Shown piece by piece: positions 29,294 to 40,308 of a DNA stretch of 55,365 nt. Each line of letters opens with the position of its first letter. Positions within the stretch are counted from its first letter, which is position 1. Source of the stretch: Streptococcus mitis subsp. hohhotensis (lineage in GTDB: Bacteria > Bacillota > Bacilli > Lactobacillales > Streptococcaceae); the NCBI RefSeq assembly GCF_020089495.2, contig NZ_JAIRCA020000004.1, positions 1 through 55,365 on the forward strand, read 5' to 3'. The notes under the pieces were generated by a model, which did not search any database, was not told where the DNA came from, and worked only from the letters and a program-made list of their open reading frames with translations. The translations under genes and the position numbers were made by a program.

Positions 29294-30032
29294 ATTTTGT
29301 CTGAGTTTGGACATAGTGGGCAATGACATCTGATGTGTACTGGGCTGTTCCAGGTCCAAATTTGTCAATGTTTTCCTTAAATTCTGGGTTATAGACGTAG
29401 CCTTTACCGATATGACCGAATACTTCAATAGTACAGTCAAATCCATAAGTCCGAATGGCTTGCAAGAGTTTAGCGGCTTCTTCTTGGTTTTCAGACGCTG
29501 TTATCGGTAGACCAGCTTGAAGATTTTGTGCCAAGTCTCGAAAGACTTGATTGAAGGCAGCCGTAGCTTCGTCTTCGTGACCTTTTTGGCGCTCGAGCGC
29601 TTGGTCCATGACTTCTTGTCCATATTTCTCTACCGCCTCTTGGTGGTATTTTTGATGATCTTGGTAGTTAAATCCAGCAAATTTCTCTTGAATACTCATT
29701 TCTCTTTCTCCTTTTTGTTCTTGAATGGTTTTCTGCAAGGTTGAAATCAAGGTATCCAGATGTTCCCTTTCTCGAGTCAAATAGTCCAACTGCCTAGTCA
29801 AATGAGGCAATAAATCTGTCCTTTCTTCCTTTAATAGCTCTGCTATTTTTTCTAAAGAAAAGCCTAGATATTTGTAGTAAAGAATGACCTGAAGGCGTTC
29901 CAAATCCTCCTGACTGTAGGTTCGATAGCCGTTTTCCGACTTTAAAGGAACTAAGAGTCCTATCTTGTCATAGTGGTGTAGGGTCTTGACAGAGACGCCT
30001 GAAAGCTGCGCAGCTTCTTTTATATGGTACAT
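29292..30032 (-). CDS. MerR family regulator with TipAS domain
   Basis: A 246-aa regulator. The MerR winged helix (about 1-70: YHIKEAAQLSGVSVKTLHHYD) is followed by a coiled-coil (about 75-110) and a C-terminal TipAS domain (about 125-243), known to bind thiopeptides in TipAL and multidrug ligands in Mta-like proteins. Its promoter has the 19-bp spacer typical of MerR targets, suggesting autoactivation. The divergent NSS transporter starts from its own promoter about 75 bp away. Confidence 0.9.
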   Translation of the reverse strand: MYHIKEAAQLSGVSVKTLHHYDKIGLLVPLKSENGYRTYSQEDLERLQVILYYKYLGFSLEKIAELLKEERTDLLPHLTRQLDYLTREREHLDTLISTLQKTIQEQKGEREMSIQEKFAGFNYQDHQKYHQEAVEKYGQEVMDQALERQKGHEDEATAAFNQVFRDLAQNLQAGLPITASENQEEAAKLLQAIRTYGFDCTIEVFGHIGKGYVYNPEFKENIDKFGPGTAQYTSDVIAHYVQTQTK

Positions 30033-30052
30033 GATTTCCTCCTTACACTAAT

Positions 30053-30083
30053 AGTATACCCCCTCCCCTTAGGTCAGAGTCAA
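30053..30083 (-). promoter_or_regulatory. 19-bp-spacer promoter of the merR-type gene
   Basis: TTGACT (30083-30078) and TATACT (30058-30053) are 19 nt apart, longer than normal. The spacer contains CCTAAGG with outer CT/AG symmetry. Such over-long spacers are the hallmark of promoters activated by MerR proteins through DNA distortion. Confidence 0.75.
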
Positions 30084-30132
30084 GCGTTTTTGCGAAATTT
30101 TTTTACTTTATCATAACATGAAAATGGTTTTC

Positions 30133-30161
30133 TTGACAGACCTTAGAAAACATGATAGGAT
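30133..30161 (+). promoter_or_regulatory. Promoter of the NSS transporter
   Basis: TTGACA (30133-30138), 17-nt spacer, TAGGAT (30156-30161). A GATAG/CTATC inverted repeat follows. Confidence 0.7.
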
Positions 30162-30267
30162 AGTCAAGTCTATCAATCAAAAGAAAGGCTCATTTTGAGC
30201 ACTTATGAGGCTATTTGCCAAGGGCAGTAGCTTTTTCTTTTGTAATACTAATTTTAGGAGTTTAACT

Positions 30268-31605
30268 ATGTCAGAAAAATCGCAATGGGGATCGAAACTA
30301 GGCTTTATTCTAGCATCTGCTGGTTCAGCCATCGGACTTGGAGCCGTTTGGAAATTTCCCTACATGACTGCTGCTAATGGCGGTGGAGGCTTTTTACTAG
30401 TCTTTCTTATTTCTACCATTTTAATCGGTTTCCCGCTCCTGCTTGCTGAATTTGCCCTTGGTCGTAGTGCTAGCGTTTCCGCTATCAAAACCTTTGGAAA
30501 ACTGGGCAACAATAACAAGTACAACTTTATCGGTTGGATTGGTGCCTTTGCCCTCTTCATCCTTCTCTCCTTTTACAGTGTTATCGGAGGATGGATTCTA
30601 GTCTATCTGGGTATTGAGTTTGGGAAATTGTTCCATCTTGGTGGAACAGGTGATTATGCTCAGTTATTCACTTCAATCATTTCAAATCCAGCCATTGCTC
30701 TAGGGGCTCAAGCTTCCTTTATCTTATTGAATATCTTTATTGTATCACGTGGGGTTCAAAAAGGGATTGAAAGAGCCTCAAAAGTTATGATGCCCCTGCT
30801 CTTTATCATTTTTGTCATTATCATTGGACGCTCTCTCAGTTTGCCAAATGCCATGGAAGGCGTTCTCTACTTCCTCAAACCAGACTTCTCAAAACTGACC
30901 AGTGCCGGTTTCCTTTATGCTCTAGGACAATCTTTCTTTGCCCTTTCACTAGGGGTCACAGCCATGCTGACCTATGCGTCCTACTTAGACAAGAAAACCA
31001 ATCTGGTCCAATCAGGGATTTCCATTGTAGCCATGAACATCTCGGTATCCATCATGGCAGGTCTAGCCATTTTCCCAGCCATGTCGGCCTTCAACATCCA
31101 GTCCGAAGGTGGGCCAAGCCTCCTCTTCATCGTCTTGCCACAGCTCTTTGACAAGATGCCTTTTGGAACTATTTTCTACATCCTTTTCCTCTTGCTCTTC
31201 CTCTTTGCGACGGTCACTTCTTCAGTCGTTATGCTGGAAATCAATGTGGGCAATATCACCAACCAGGACAACAGCAAGCGGGCTAAGTGGAGTGCCATTT
31301 TAGGAATCTTGACCTTTGTTTTTGGAATTCCTTCAGCCCTTTCTTACGGTGTTATGGCGGATGTTCACATCTTTGGGAAGACCTTCTTTGACGCTATGGA
31401 CTTCTTGGTTTCCAATCTCCTCATGCCATTTGGAGCCCTCTGCCTTTCACTCTTTACTGGCTACATCTTTAAGAAGGCACTTGCTATGGAGGAACTCCAT
31501 CTTGATGAAAAAGCATGGAAACAGGGACTTTTCCAAGTCTGGCTCTTCCTTCTTCGTTTCGTCATTCCAATCATCATCGTGGTCTTCATCGCCCAATTTA
31601 TGTAA
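30268..31605 (+). CDS. Neurotransmitter:sodium symporter (NSS) family transporter
   Basis: A 445-aa sodium-dependent transporter with about eleven to twelve membrane segments. The NSS signature WGSKLGFILASAGSAIGLGA (TM1) and WKFPYMTAANGGGGF (unwound helix) are near the N-terminus. Members import amino acids such as tryptophan or tyrosine; the substrate is not readable. I start at MSEKSQW because AGGAG lies seven bases before it; an in-frame ATG 21 codons upstream has no RBS. Confidence 0.92.
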   Translation: MSEKSQWGSKLGFILASAGSAIGLGAVWKFPYMTAANGGGGFLLVFLISTILIGFPLLLAEFALGRSASVSAIKTFGKLGNNNKYNFIGWIGAFALFILLSFYSVIGGWILVYLGIEFGKLFHLGGTGDYAQLFTSIISNPAIALGAQASFILLNIFIVSRGVQKGIERASKVMMPLLFIIFVIIIGRSLSLPNAMEGVLYFLKPDFSKLTSAGFLYALGQSFFALSLGVTAMLTYASYLDKKTNLVQSGISIVAMNISVSIMAGLAIFPAMSAFNIQSEGGPSLLFIVLPQLFDKMPFGTIFYILFLLLFLFATVTSSVVMLEINVGNITNQDNSKRAKWSAILGILTFVFGIPSALSYGVMADVHIFGKTFFDAMDFLVSNLLMPFGALCLSLFTGYIFKKALAMEELHLDEKAWKQGLFQVWLFLLRFVIPIIIVVFIAQFM

Positions 31606-31606
31606 T

Positions 31607-31646
31607 CAAAAAGGACTTGAGTAGTAAACTCAGGCCCTTTCTTTTT
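31607..31646. terminator. Bidirectional terminator between NSS gene and manA
   Basis: A GAGT/ACTC core and AAAAGG/CCTTTC arms flank a 4-nt loop, with a T run on both strands. Confidence 0.7.
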
Positions 31647-32590
31647 TATGGATGACTAACAATCAATTCCAAACCTTGCCCCTCTATCGTCCAAGCTTCA
31701 ACATCACTTGGTAGGATAAAGTGGCTGCCTTTTTGGATTGGATAGTTTTTTCCGTCAACAGTCAGTTGACCTTGACCAGCCAAGACACTCAACAAGCTGT
31801 AGTCAGCTATCTTTTCAAAGTCAACTTTCCCAGTAATTTCCCACTTGTAAACTACAAAGAAATCATTAGATACAAGGAGAGTGGAACGCAAATCATCTGC
31901 TTTAACAGTTACAGGACGGCTATTGGCAGGCTCTCCAATGTTCAAAACATCGATAGATTTTTCAAGGTGAAGTTCACGCAAGTTGCCATTATCATCCTTA
32001 CGGTCAAAGTCATAGACGCGGTAAGTTGTATCACTAGACTGTTGGGTTTCAAGAATCAAGATGCCTGCCCCGATAGCATGCATGGTGCCACTTGGCACAT
32101 AGAAGAAATCTCCAGCCTTAACAGGAACTTTTGTCAGCAAGTCCTCCCAGTTTTTATCCTCGATTTGCTGGCGGAGTTCTTCTTTTGACTTAGCATTGTG
32201 ACCGTAGATAATCTCTGAACCTTCATCCGCTGCGATAATGTACCAGCATTCTGTTTTTCCAAGTTCGCCTTCATGCTCCAGTCCATAAGCATCATCTGGG
32301 TGAACTTGGACGCTGAGCCAGTCGTTGGCATCCAGAATCTTAGTCAAAAGCGGAAATACAGGTTCTGGACGATTGCCAAACAATTCACGGTGTTCTGCAT
32401 ACAAAGTAGCTAGGTCTGTTCCCTCGTAACGACCATTGGAAACTTTAGAGACTCCATTTGGATGAGCTGAGATGGTCCAGTATTCTCCGATTTTTTCACT
32501 TGGGATGTCGTAGCCAAACTCATCACGTAGCTTGGTTCCACCCCAGATTTTTTCTTGCATAACTGATTGTAAAAATAATGGTTCTGACAT
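31646..32590 (-). CDS. manA: Mannose-6-phosphate isomerase, class I
   Basis: A 314-aa zinc enzyme that interconverts mannose-6-phosphate and fructose-6-phosphate. The zinc-binding QVHPDD (about 96-101) and the cupin segment GTMHAIGAG (about 172-180) are present. The short Bacillus/Streptococcus form lacks the long C-terminal lobe of the E. coli enzyme. Its promoter is an extended TGCTATAAT at 32627-32622. Confidence 0.95.
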   Translation of the reverse strand: MSEPLFLQSVMQEKIWGGTKLRDEFGYDIPSEKIGEYWTISAHPNGVSKVSNGRYEGTDLATLYAEHRELFGNRPEPVFPLLTKILDANDWLSVQVHPDDAYGLEHEGELGKTECWYIIAADEGSEIIYGHNAKSKEELRQQIEDKNWEDLLTKVPVKAGDFFYVPSGTMHAIGAGILILETQQSSDTTYRVYDFDRKDDNGNLRELHLEKSIDVLNIGEPANSRPVTVKADDLRSTLLVSNDFFVVYKWEITGKVDFEKIADYSLLSVLAGQGQLTVDGKNYPIQKGSHFILPSDVEAWTIEGQGLELIVSHP

Positions 32591-32710
32591 CTTATTCTCC
32601 TGTCTGATTTTTCTCCCCTCATTATAGCAAAAAGCCAGGTCTAATTGAACTCTTTTTCCTATTATATAAAGTAGAGAGAAGATTTTATAAAAATAGTGAA
32701 CAAATGTGCT

Positions 32711-34186
<1,476 letters not shown>

Positions 34187-34321
34187 TTATATTATAACTT
34201 ATTCTGTAAACCTTTTCTTATAAAATACTGTGACATACTGATACTATTCTACTATTTAAGTTTATCAGATTGTTTTTTAAAAAATTATCCTCTAGAAAAA
34301 GTAAATAGCCTCCCCTGAAAC

Positions 34322-34348
34322 AAAAAAGAAGACTGAAAACTAGTCTCC
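34322..34348 (-). terminator. Terminator of the SemiSWEET gene
   Basis: GGAGACT pairs with AGTCTTC (one G-T pair), followed by TTTTTT on the minus strand. Confidence 0.75.
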
Positions 34349-34358
34349 TCTGTTCCTT

Positions 34359-34619
34359 TTAAATCAAAGCTGTAATAACCGTCACTAGGCCAAAAATAAT
34401 ACCTGGTGCATTAGCTGCTGCAAGGGGGATATCTCTTTCTTTTTTGAAAAGACCGTAGTAAACCCAGAGACTACAGTTGATGGCAGCAACCAAGGGCTGG
34501 ATGAAATTTCCTTTTTGACCAGCCAGATTGTTCATGATTTGTGGGAAGTAAGACACATACATCATAACAGACATAAAGGTCGCTACCCAACCTAAAATTT
34601 TCATTTGTTTTTCAGACAT
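34359..34619 (-). CDS. SemiSWEET (PQ-loop) transporter
   Basis: An 86-aa protein with three membrane helices of the SemiSWEET/MtN3 family, which dimerise to pass sugars. The PQ motif is in YFPQIMNN. I start at MSEKQMK, preceded by AAAGAGG; the in-frame upstream ATG adds six residues and has a weaker context. It lies next to the GH1 glycosidase on the same strand but has its own terminator. Confidence 0.85.
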   Translation of the reverse strand: MSEKQMKILGWVATFMSVMMYVSYFPQIMNNLAGQKGNFIQPLVAAINCSLWVYYGLFKKERDIPLAAANAPGIIFGLVTVITALI

Positions 34620-34740
34620 TTTCAAAACCTCTTTCATTTTTACTGAATCTTATTTTAAAATATTCTTTCAAAACAATCAAGTCTTTAAAACTTTTGTTAT
34701 AAAGATATAAACTATCACAATCTTGTTATAAGAAAGAGGG

Positions 34741-34774
34741 AACAGAAAAAAGACCGAATTGCTCCGTTCTGTTT
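34741..34774. terminator. Orphan terminator-like hairpin with GAATTGCTCCG loop
   Basis: Outer arms AACAGAA (34741-34747) and TTCTGTT (34767-34773) enclose AAGACCGAATTGCTCCG, which matches the terminators at 35379 and 35818. No gene ends here, so it may be a displaced copy. Confidence 0.55.
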
Positions 34775-34852
34775 ACTCAATCAAATATTAGAAAATGAAT
34801 ACTCCTTTTCAATGAATCGATTGATTGATGGTAAATAAGCCGTTAGAAATTA

Positions 34853-34881
34853 TTGACAGTATCGAAATTTTCTAGTAAAAT
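34853..34881 (+). promoter_or_regulatory. Promoter of the LapA-like gene
   Basis: TTGACA (34853-34858), exact 17-nt spacer, TAAAAT (34876-34881); leader of about 58 nt. Confidence 0.8.
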
Positions 34882-34945
34882 GAATTTTGTTAATACCTAA
34901 ATGGTGTGTAGTTTTCTATCAACATAGTCAGGAGAAAAGGAACTT

Positions 34946-35290
34946 ATGCTAAAAAAATTTAATGAATTGTCACTGAAAGATAAGGCTTATCTAATTGGCG
35001 GTTTGAGCTTATTAGTCATTGTGATCTCATTTGGTCTACTCAATCGTCAAACAGTAACTGTCAGTCTTGTCTTTACACAACTATCTGCTCCCTTGATTTT
35101 GGTGATTTTTACTTGTCTAGTAATCGGGATCATTGCTGGTAGTGCTATTGGTATTAGCTATCACCATAACAAGACTCAAGATCTGAGAAGCCGCATTGCT
35201 GAAGCAGAAGCGACTATCAATATAAAAGACAGGGAGCTTGTCCAGTACGAGGAACAGGTGCAACAATTAAAACAGGAAGCCAAACAATAA
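34946..35290 (+). CDS. LapA-domain membrane protein
   Basis: A 114-aa protein with two membrane segments (about 15-33 and 46-70) and a C-terminal coiled-coil (about 78-112, LRSRIAEAEATINIKDRELV). The middle resembles the LapA/DUF1049 domain (LLNRQTVTVSLVF). In E. coli LapA scaffolds LPS assembly; Gram-positive members have no known role. The start follows AGGAGAAAAGGAACTT. Confidence 0.75.
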   Translation: MLKKFNELSLKDKAYLIGGLSLLVIVISFGLLNRQTVTVSLVFTQLSAPLILVIFTCLVIGIIAGSAIGISYHHNKTQDLRSRIAEAEATINIKDRELVQYEEQVQQLKQEAKQ

Positions 35291-35306
35291 GTGTAGAAAT
35301 CATAAC

Positions 35307-35375
35307 CACCCGTGAAAACGGGTGGTTTTTTGTCTCGCACCTAACGGAGCGAGACGGACTGAAAGTCGCATAAAT
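35307..35375 (+). repeat. Terminator hairpin plus solo IS200-like end
   Basis: A 7-bp ACCACCC/GGGTGGT-type hairpin with T run ends the LapA-like gene. Immediately after it, 35334-35360 is identical over 27 nt to the IS200-relic end at 10345-10371, including the CTCGC..CC/GG..GCGAG stem, and similarity continues to TCGCATAA. No transposase remains nearby. Confidence 0.7.
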
Positions 35376-35378
35376 ACA

Positions 35379-35406
35379 AAAAAGATCGAATTGCTCCGAT
35401 CTTTTT
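35379..35406. terminator. Bidirectional terminator with AATTGCTC loop
   Basis: AAAAAGATCG (35379-35388) and CGATCTTTTT (35397-35406), perfect 10-bp stem, loop AATTGCTC. Confidence 0.85.
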
Positions 35407-35455
35407 AAGTTTCACTCCAAGAATGTTTAGATAAAAAATTTGATAATAGAATTAC

Positions 35456-35803
35456 CTACTTCATACGATAAAAATCAATCACTAGACCAGCAGGCCCTTT
35501 AACTAATAAGGACTCTGTTCCCCAATCGGTTACAGTTGGTCCGTTTAAAACCTGGATACCAAGTTCTTTCAACCGTTGGTAGTTCTGGTCTACATCCTCA
35601 ACCTCTATATGAAGAATGATTCCTGACTGAAAATTTTCCAAAGGAACCAAATGATTTTGAGACAACATCAGACAGTGACTGCCAATCGTAAACTGAGCAA
35701 AACCATCATCAGCATAATCGGACTTTTTATCCAAAATACGCTCCAAGCCAGCACAGACTTGGGGAACATCTGAAACGATAATATCTAATTGATTTAAATT
35801 CAT
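35456..35803 (-). CDS. VOC (glyoxalase/bleomycin-resistance) family protein
   Basis: A 115-aa single VOC-fold protein with paired beta-alpha-beta modules (MNLNQLDIIVSDV at the start; GIILHIEVEDVDQNY in the middle; a Glu near the C-terminal strand in TESLLVKGPAGLVIDFY). VOC proteins bind a metal or small ligands. The substrate is unknown. It faces the LapA-like gene across the shared terminator at 35379. Confidence 0.8.
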   Translation of the reverse strand: MNLNQLDIIVSDVPQVCAGLERILDKKSDYADDGFAQFTIGSHCLMLSQNHLVPLENFQSGIILHIEVEDVDQNYQRLKELGIQVLNGPTVTDWGTESLLVKGPAGLVIDFYRMK

Positions 35804-35817
35804 TTACTATCCTCCAT

Positions 35818-35845
35818 AAAAAGACCGGATTGCTCCGATCTTTTT
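35818..35845. terminator. Hairpin with GGATTGCTCC loop upstream of the VOC gene
   Basis: AAAAAGACCGG and CCGATCTTTTT pair with one mismatch. It lies upstream of the VOC gene and downstream of spxB and a BOX element, so it could end spxB transcripts. Confidence 0.7.
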
Positions 35846-35854
35846 ATGTTTCTC

Positions 35855-35955
35855 TCTATGAAAATCAAAGAATAAACAAGGCATCAAACTGCAGGCAGTA
35901 CTGGAGTACGGCAAGGTGAAGATAACGCAGTTTATATTTGATTTTCGACGAGAGA
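35855..35955 (-). repeat. BOX-like element after spxB
   Basis: TGAAAATCAAAGAATAAACA begins the repeat, GTACTGGAGTACGGCAAGG resembles the boxA/C centre used for BOX-PCR, and TTTGATTTTCGA ends it. It is diverged and lies within 3 nt of the spxB stop. Confidence 0.65.
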
Positions 35956-35957
35956 AA

Positions 35958-37733
35958 TTATTTAATTGCGCGTGATTGCAACCCTTCTTCTTCCAAGAAG
36001 AGACGGAATGGTACGAGTTCTTCTGCTTCGTATTTTTCTTTGAAGGCTTTGATAGCTTCTTCTGAGTGTTGTTTTGGATCCAATTCAAGTACTTCTACTG
36101 GAAGTGGACGGTGTGGAGTGATGCGAGCATCGATCACAACAGTTTTACCTTCTTTGTTCAATTTAACAGCTTCTGCAACAACTGCATCGATGTCTTCGAT
36201 ACGGTCAACTGTAAATCCAACAGCTCCTTGAGCTTCAGCGATTTTCGCATAGTCAGCATTAGGGAAGTCACAACCAAACAAGTGTTTGTTTGTGTCTTCG
36301 TATTTGTCCTTGATGAAGGCATATTTACCATTTGAGAAGACAACGTTGATAACTGGAAGGTCGTATTGAACGTTTGTGATAACGTCTGGGTAGCACATGT
36401 TGAATGCACCGTCACCCATGATGTTCCATACTTGGCGATCTGGATTGTCTTTCTTAGCAGCGATACCACCAGGAAGAGCAATACCCATTGTCGCAAAGAG
36501 TGGAGATGTACGCCACATGTTCTTAGGTGTCATGTGAAGGTGACGAGTAGATGTTTGAGTAGTGTCACCTACGTCGATTGAGTAGATAGCGTCTTGATCA
36601 GCATGTTTGTTGATTGCATTGTAAACTTGATACAATTGCAATTCACCCTCAGTTTTACCTTCGAGTTTGTTCATGTAATCACGCCAGTTTTGGTTGTTCT
36701 TAACGTTTGCACGCCACCATGGAGTAGATTCAACTGGGTTCACTTTGTCAAGGATAGCTTTGGCTGCTTGACCTGCATCACCAAGGATTGAAGCGTCAAG
36801 GGCGTGACGTTTACCAAGTTTGTAAGGGTCAATATCAACTTGGATGAATTTTTCAGTGTTCTTGAATGCTTCGTAAACTTCAGCAAATGGGAAGTTTGAG
36901 CCAAGGAAAAGAACTGTGTCTGCTTCAAAGACCACTTCGTTGGCTGGTTTCCAACCAACACGGTAAGCAGAACCTGTCAAACCTTCATAGTTCCATTCAA
37001 AGGCTTCAAAGTTTTTACCAGTTGTGATGATTGGTGCTTTGATTTTACGTGACAATTCAGTAATCACTTCACCAGCTTTAACACCACCGTAACCAGCATA
37101 GATAACTGGACGTTCAGCATTGTTCAAGATTTCAACAGCTTTGTCGATTTCAACTTCGTTCAAAGCAGGAGCGATGAATGAACGCTCGTATGAACCTGAT
37201 CCATAGTATGAGTTTTCGTCGATTTCTTGGAAACCAAAGTTTACTGGGATTTCAACAACAGCTGGACCTTTTTTAGAAACTGCAGCACGGCAAGCTTCGT
37301 CAATAACTTTTGGCAATTGCTCAGCGTAAGCTACACGTTTGTTATATACAGCGATACCGTTGTACATTGGGTTTTGGTTCAATTCTTGGAAAGCATCCAT
37401 GTTGAGTTCGTTAACTGGACGTGATCCAAGGATCGCTAGGAATGGAGTGTTATCCATAGCTGCATCGTAAACACCGTTAATCAAGTGAGTCGCACCCGGA
37501 CCACCTGAACCAACTGCAACCCCGATTGAGCCACCGAATTTAGCTTGCATAACCGCTGCAAGAGCACCTGTTTCTTCGTGGCGAACTTGCAAGAAGCGGA
37601 TATCTTTTTCTTCAGCCAAAGCGTCCATCAATGAGCTGAGTGTTCCTGATGGGATACCGTAGATTGTGTCTACGCCCCATGTTTTCAATACGTTAAGCAT
37701 TGCTGCAGATGCAGTAATTTTCCCTTGAGTCAT
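35958..37733 (-). CDS. spxB: Pyruvate oxidase
   Basis: A 591-aa thiamine-diphosphate and FAD flavoenzyme that oxidises pyruvate with phosphate and O2 to acetyl phosphate, CO2 and H2O2, the main peroxide source of these streptococci. The N-terminal domain has the catalytic Glu in [11 protein letters not shown] (about 53-63), and the C-terminal ThDP signature is [12 protein letters not shown] (about 430). The length is the full-length SpxB. Tandem cre-like sites precede it. RBS AAGGAG sits ten bases before the ATG. Confidence 0.97.
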   Translation of the reverse strand: MTQGKITASAAMLNVLKTWGVDTIYGIPSGTLSSLMDALAEEKDIRFLQVRHEETGALAAVMQAKFGGSIGVAVGSGGPGATHLINGVYDAAMDNTPFLAILGSRPVNELNMDAFQELNQNPMYNGIAVYNKRVAYAEQLPKVIDEACRAAVSKKGPAVVEIPVNFGFQEIDENSYYGSGSYERSFIAPALNEVEIDKAVEILNNAERPVIYAGYGGVKAGEVITELSRKIKAPIITTGKNFEAFEWNYEGLTGSAYRVGWKPANEVVFEADTVLFLGSNFPFAEVYEAFKNTEKFIQVDIDPYKLGKRHALDASILGDAGQAAKAILDKVNPVESTPWWRANVKNNQNWRDYMNKLEGKTEGELQLYQVYNAINKHADQDAIYSIDVGDTTQTSTRHLHMTPKNMWRTSPLFATMGIALPGGIAAKKDNPDRQVWNIMGDGAFNMCYPDVITNVQYDLPVINVVFSNGKYAFIKDKYEDTNKHLFGCDFPNADYAKIAEAQGAVGFTVDRIEDIDAVVAEAVKLNKEGKTVVIDARITPHRPLPVEVLELDPKQHSEEAIKAFKEKYEAEELVPFRLFLEEEGLQSRAIK

Positions 37734-37791
37734 AGTGATAACTCTCCTTCAAATATTTTTAAATCTACTAAAAAAGGTTTCATATAGTTTT

Positions 37792-37907
37792 TGAAAACGT
37801 TTCAGTAAATTTTTACATTACTAATTTATCACATTTATTTTTAGTTTACTAAGAATCTGCTCAGAAGTTTTTATTCTCTATTACAGTACAGTTTGAAAAC
37901 GTTTTTA
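37792..37907 (-). promoter_or_regulatory. Two cre-like sites upstream of spxB
   Basis: TGAAAACGTTTCAG (37792-37805) and TGAAAACGTTTTTA (37894-37907) share the TGAAAACGTTT core and are about 100 bp apart. CcpA control of spxB is established in pneumococcus. No single clean -35/-10 pair could be chosen. Confidence 0.65.
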
Positions 37908-37921
37908 GCTTCTGTTTTATA

Positions 37922-38036
37922 ATACTCAATGAAAATCAAAGAGCAAACTAGGAAGCTAGCCACAGGTTGCTCAAAGCACAGCTTTGAGGTTGCAGATAAA
38001 GCTGACGTGATTTGAAGAGATTTTCAAAGAGTATAA
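37922..38036 (+). repeat. BOX element between copA and spxB
   Basis: The clearest BOX copy here. It starts ATACTCAATGAAAATCAAAG, has a CTCAAAGCACAGCTTTGAG boxB-type palindrome and ends GAAGAGATTTTCAAAGAGTA. Confidence 0.85.
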
Positions 38037-38055
38037 AAAGCGAGCAAGCCCGCTT

Positions 38056-40299
38056 TTAATCTATTTTACTAAAGTTTAAGAGAAGGGAACTGGTCAGAAC
38101 GGATACAGAACTAAAGGCCATGGCTAGACCTGCAAGTTCTGGGTTGAGAGCCAGTCCAACACCTGAAAAGACTCCTGCTGCAATCGGAATTCCGGCGACA
38201 TTGTAGATAAAGGCCCAGAAAAGATTGAGCAGAATACGATGAAAGGTTTTCTTACTCATGTCAAAAGCACGAACCACTCCTAGGAGGTTATTAGTTGTCA
38301 ACACCAAATCTGCTGACTCGATGGCAATATCTGTTCCAGCTCCCATAGCAATCCCCACATCTGCTACACTGAGGGCAGGAGCGTCATTAATCCCATCACC
38401 AACAAAGGCTACTTTCCCAGCTGCTTGTAGTTTATGGATTTCATGGGCTTTTTCTTCTGGTAAGACACCTGCAATGACCTCTTCGATTCCAATCTGATCT
38501 GCAATAGCACGCGCCACACCTGCATTGTCTCCTGTCAGCATGACTGTTTTAAGACCTCGTTTTTTCAACTGACTGATGGCAAGCTTAGCATTTTCCTTAG
38601 GAATATCTTGCAGAGCAAGCAAGCCTTTGATTTCATTGTCCACAGCCAAGAAAACAACTGTCTTAGCTTCTTTTTCTAGTTCTTCTAGTTTTTCTTGATA
38701 AGTGCTAGAAATATCCATGCCACCCAGCATTTTAGCATTTCCAAGCAGAACTTGTTTTCCATTGATTTGCCCTGAGACACCTTTTCCGTGCAAGGCTTGG
38801 AAATTTTCAACAGTTTGAAACTCAAGTCCAGCTTCACTCGCTCGTTTCACAACGGCTTCAGCCAGTGGGTGTTGAGAAGCTTCTTCCAAGGAAGCTGCCA
38901 ATCCAAGCACTTCTACTTCGTCGCCTATGATATCTGTTACCACAGGTTTCCCTTCAGTCAAAGTCCCGGTCTTATCAAAGACGATAGTTTGAACTTTCTG
39001 GATTTCCTGTAGAACCGTTCCATTTTTGAGGAGAACTCCCATCTTGGCACTGCGACCTGTCCCCACCATAAGGGCTGTCGGTGTTGCAAGTCCCAAGGCA
39101 CAAGGGCAGGCAATAATCAGAACTGCTACTCCATAGAGAAGCGAAGACACAAAGCTCGCTCCAAGCACAACTACACTATCCCTGAGCAAGACGAACCAAA
39201 CCCAAAAGGTCACAATCCCTAAAATGACAACTGCTGGGACAAAAATCCCTGAAATTTTATCCGTCAAGTCCTGAATCGGCGCACGACTTGTCTGAGCTTT
39301 CTTCACAAAATCCACAATCTGAGCCAAAACAGTCTCTGAACCAACTTTTTCTGCTCTAAAAACAAGTGTTCCACTATTATTGATGGTTGAACCAATGACG
39401 GTATCTCCAACTGTCTTGTCCACAGGCAGACTCTCACCTGTCACCATAGACTCATCAATACTGGAGACACCTTCCACTACGATACCATCAACCGCAATCT
39501 TTTCACCGGGACGCACTCGAATCAGATCACCTACCTTGACTTGCTCCAAAGGAACTTGAACATAGTTATCCTCACGCAAAACTTCTGCTGTTTTAGCCTG
39601 CAAGTCAAGTAATTTCTCCACAGCTTGGGAAGTATTTTTCCGCATTTTCTCCTCAAAAACGGCTCCCATAAGAACGAAGAAGAAGATAAATGCAGCACTT
39701 TCAAAGTAAACGGGGAGGCCAGCGAAGAGGGCAACTAAGCTATAGAAATAGGCCACTAGGGTTCCCAGAGCAACCAAGGTATCCATGTTGGCATTGTGCT
39801 TTTTAAAACTAGCCCAAGCACTTTGGATATAAGGACCACCTGCTACTAGCATAATCGGTGTTGTGGCTAAAAAGGTGCCCCAACGCATGACTTGGTGACT
39901 AATTCCTCCTGTCGACATCCCAATCATGAGGATCACAAGAGGCACAGTAAAGATACTAGTAATCCAAAAACGCTGTAAAAGTGATAGAGATTTCCTAGTC
40001 TTCTCAACGACTGTATAGCTTCCTTTTTGCATCTTCATGCCACAAGAAAATTCATGTTGGCCTAATTCTTGAGGTGTAAAACGAATGACTTTCTCCTCAT
40101 CTACGCCAATTGGTTCCAAGATGCCTTCTTCTTCAAACAGAATTTCCTTGTAACAGTTTGAAGGAGTTGCTCGATGAAAGGTAATCTCAGCTGGAATCCC
40201 TTTTTGAAGCTGTATATGAGCTGGATGGTAGCCGTTGTCTGCCGTGATACGGATTTTTTGAACACCATTTTCAAGACTTGCTTTTACAATTTCAGTCAT
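38056..40299 (-). CDS. copA: Copper-exporting P1B-type ATPase
   Basis: A 747-aa Cu+ export ATPase. CPC is in [18 protein letters not shown] carries the phosphorylated Asp, and SQHPLAEAV and [10 protein letters not shown] are the other hallmarks. Instead of the usual CxxC HMA domain, the N-terminus (about 1-105) is a cupredoxin-like domain containing FSCGMKM and a Cys in SNCYKE, as in pneumococcal CopA. It lies 9 nt after cupA. Confidence 0.96.
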   Translation of the reverse strand: MTEIVKASLENGVQKIRITADNGYHPAHIQLQKGIPAEITFHRATPSNCYKEILFEEEGILEPIGVDEEKVIRFTPQELGQHEFSCGMKMQKGSYTVVEKTRKSLSLLQRFWITSIFTVPLVILMIGMSTGGISHQVMRWGTFLATTPIMLVAGGPYIQSAWASFKKHNANMDTLVALGTLVAYFYSLVALFAGLPVYFESAAFIFFFVLMGAVFEEKMRKNTSQAVEKLLDLQAKTAEVLREDNYVQVPLEQVKVGDLIRVRPGEKIAVDGIVVEGVSSIDESMVTGESLPVDKTVGDTVIGSTINNSGTLVFRAEKVGSETVLAQIVDFVKKAQTSRAPIQDLTDKISGIFVPAVVILGIVTFWVWFVLLRDSVVVLGASFVSSLLYGVAVLIIACPCALGLATPTALMVGTGRSAKMGVLLKNGTVLQEIQKVQTIVFDKTGTLTEGKPVVTDIIGDEVEVLGLAASLEEASQHPLAEAVVKRASEAGLEFQTVENFQALHGKGVSGQINGKQVLLGNAKMLGGMDISSTYQEKLEELEKEAKTVVFLAVDNEIKGLLALQDIPKENAKLAISQLKKRGLKTVMLTGDNAGVARAIADQIGIEEVIAGVLPEEKAHEIHKLQAAGKVAFVGDGINDAPALSVADVGIAMGAGTDIAIESADLVLTTNNLLGVVRAFDMSKKTFHRILLNLFWAFIYNVAGIPIAAGVFSGVGLALNPELAGLAMAFSSVSVLTSSLLLNFSKID

Positions 40300-40308
40300 A
40301 TCATTCTC

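Larger units (their letters stand above)
34638..34945. other. Intergenic region between SemiSWEET and LapA-like genes
   Basis: It contains an orphan hairpin (34741-34774, see terminator family finding) and the promoter of the LapA-like gene. No coding frame with an RBS is seen. Confidence 0.6.
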
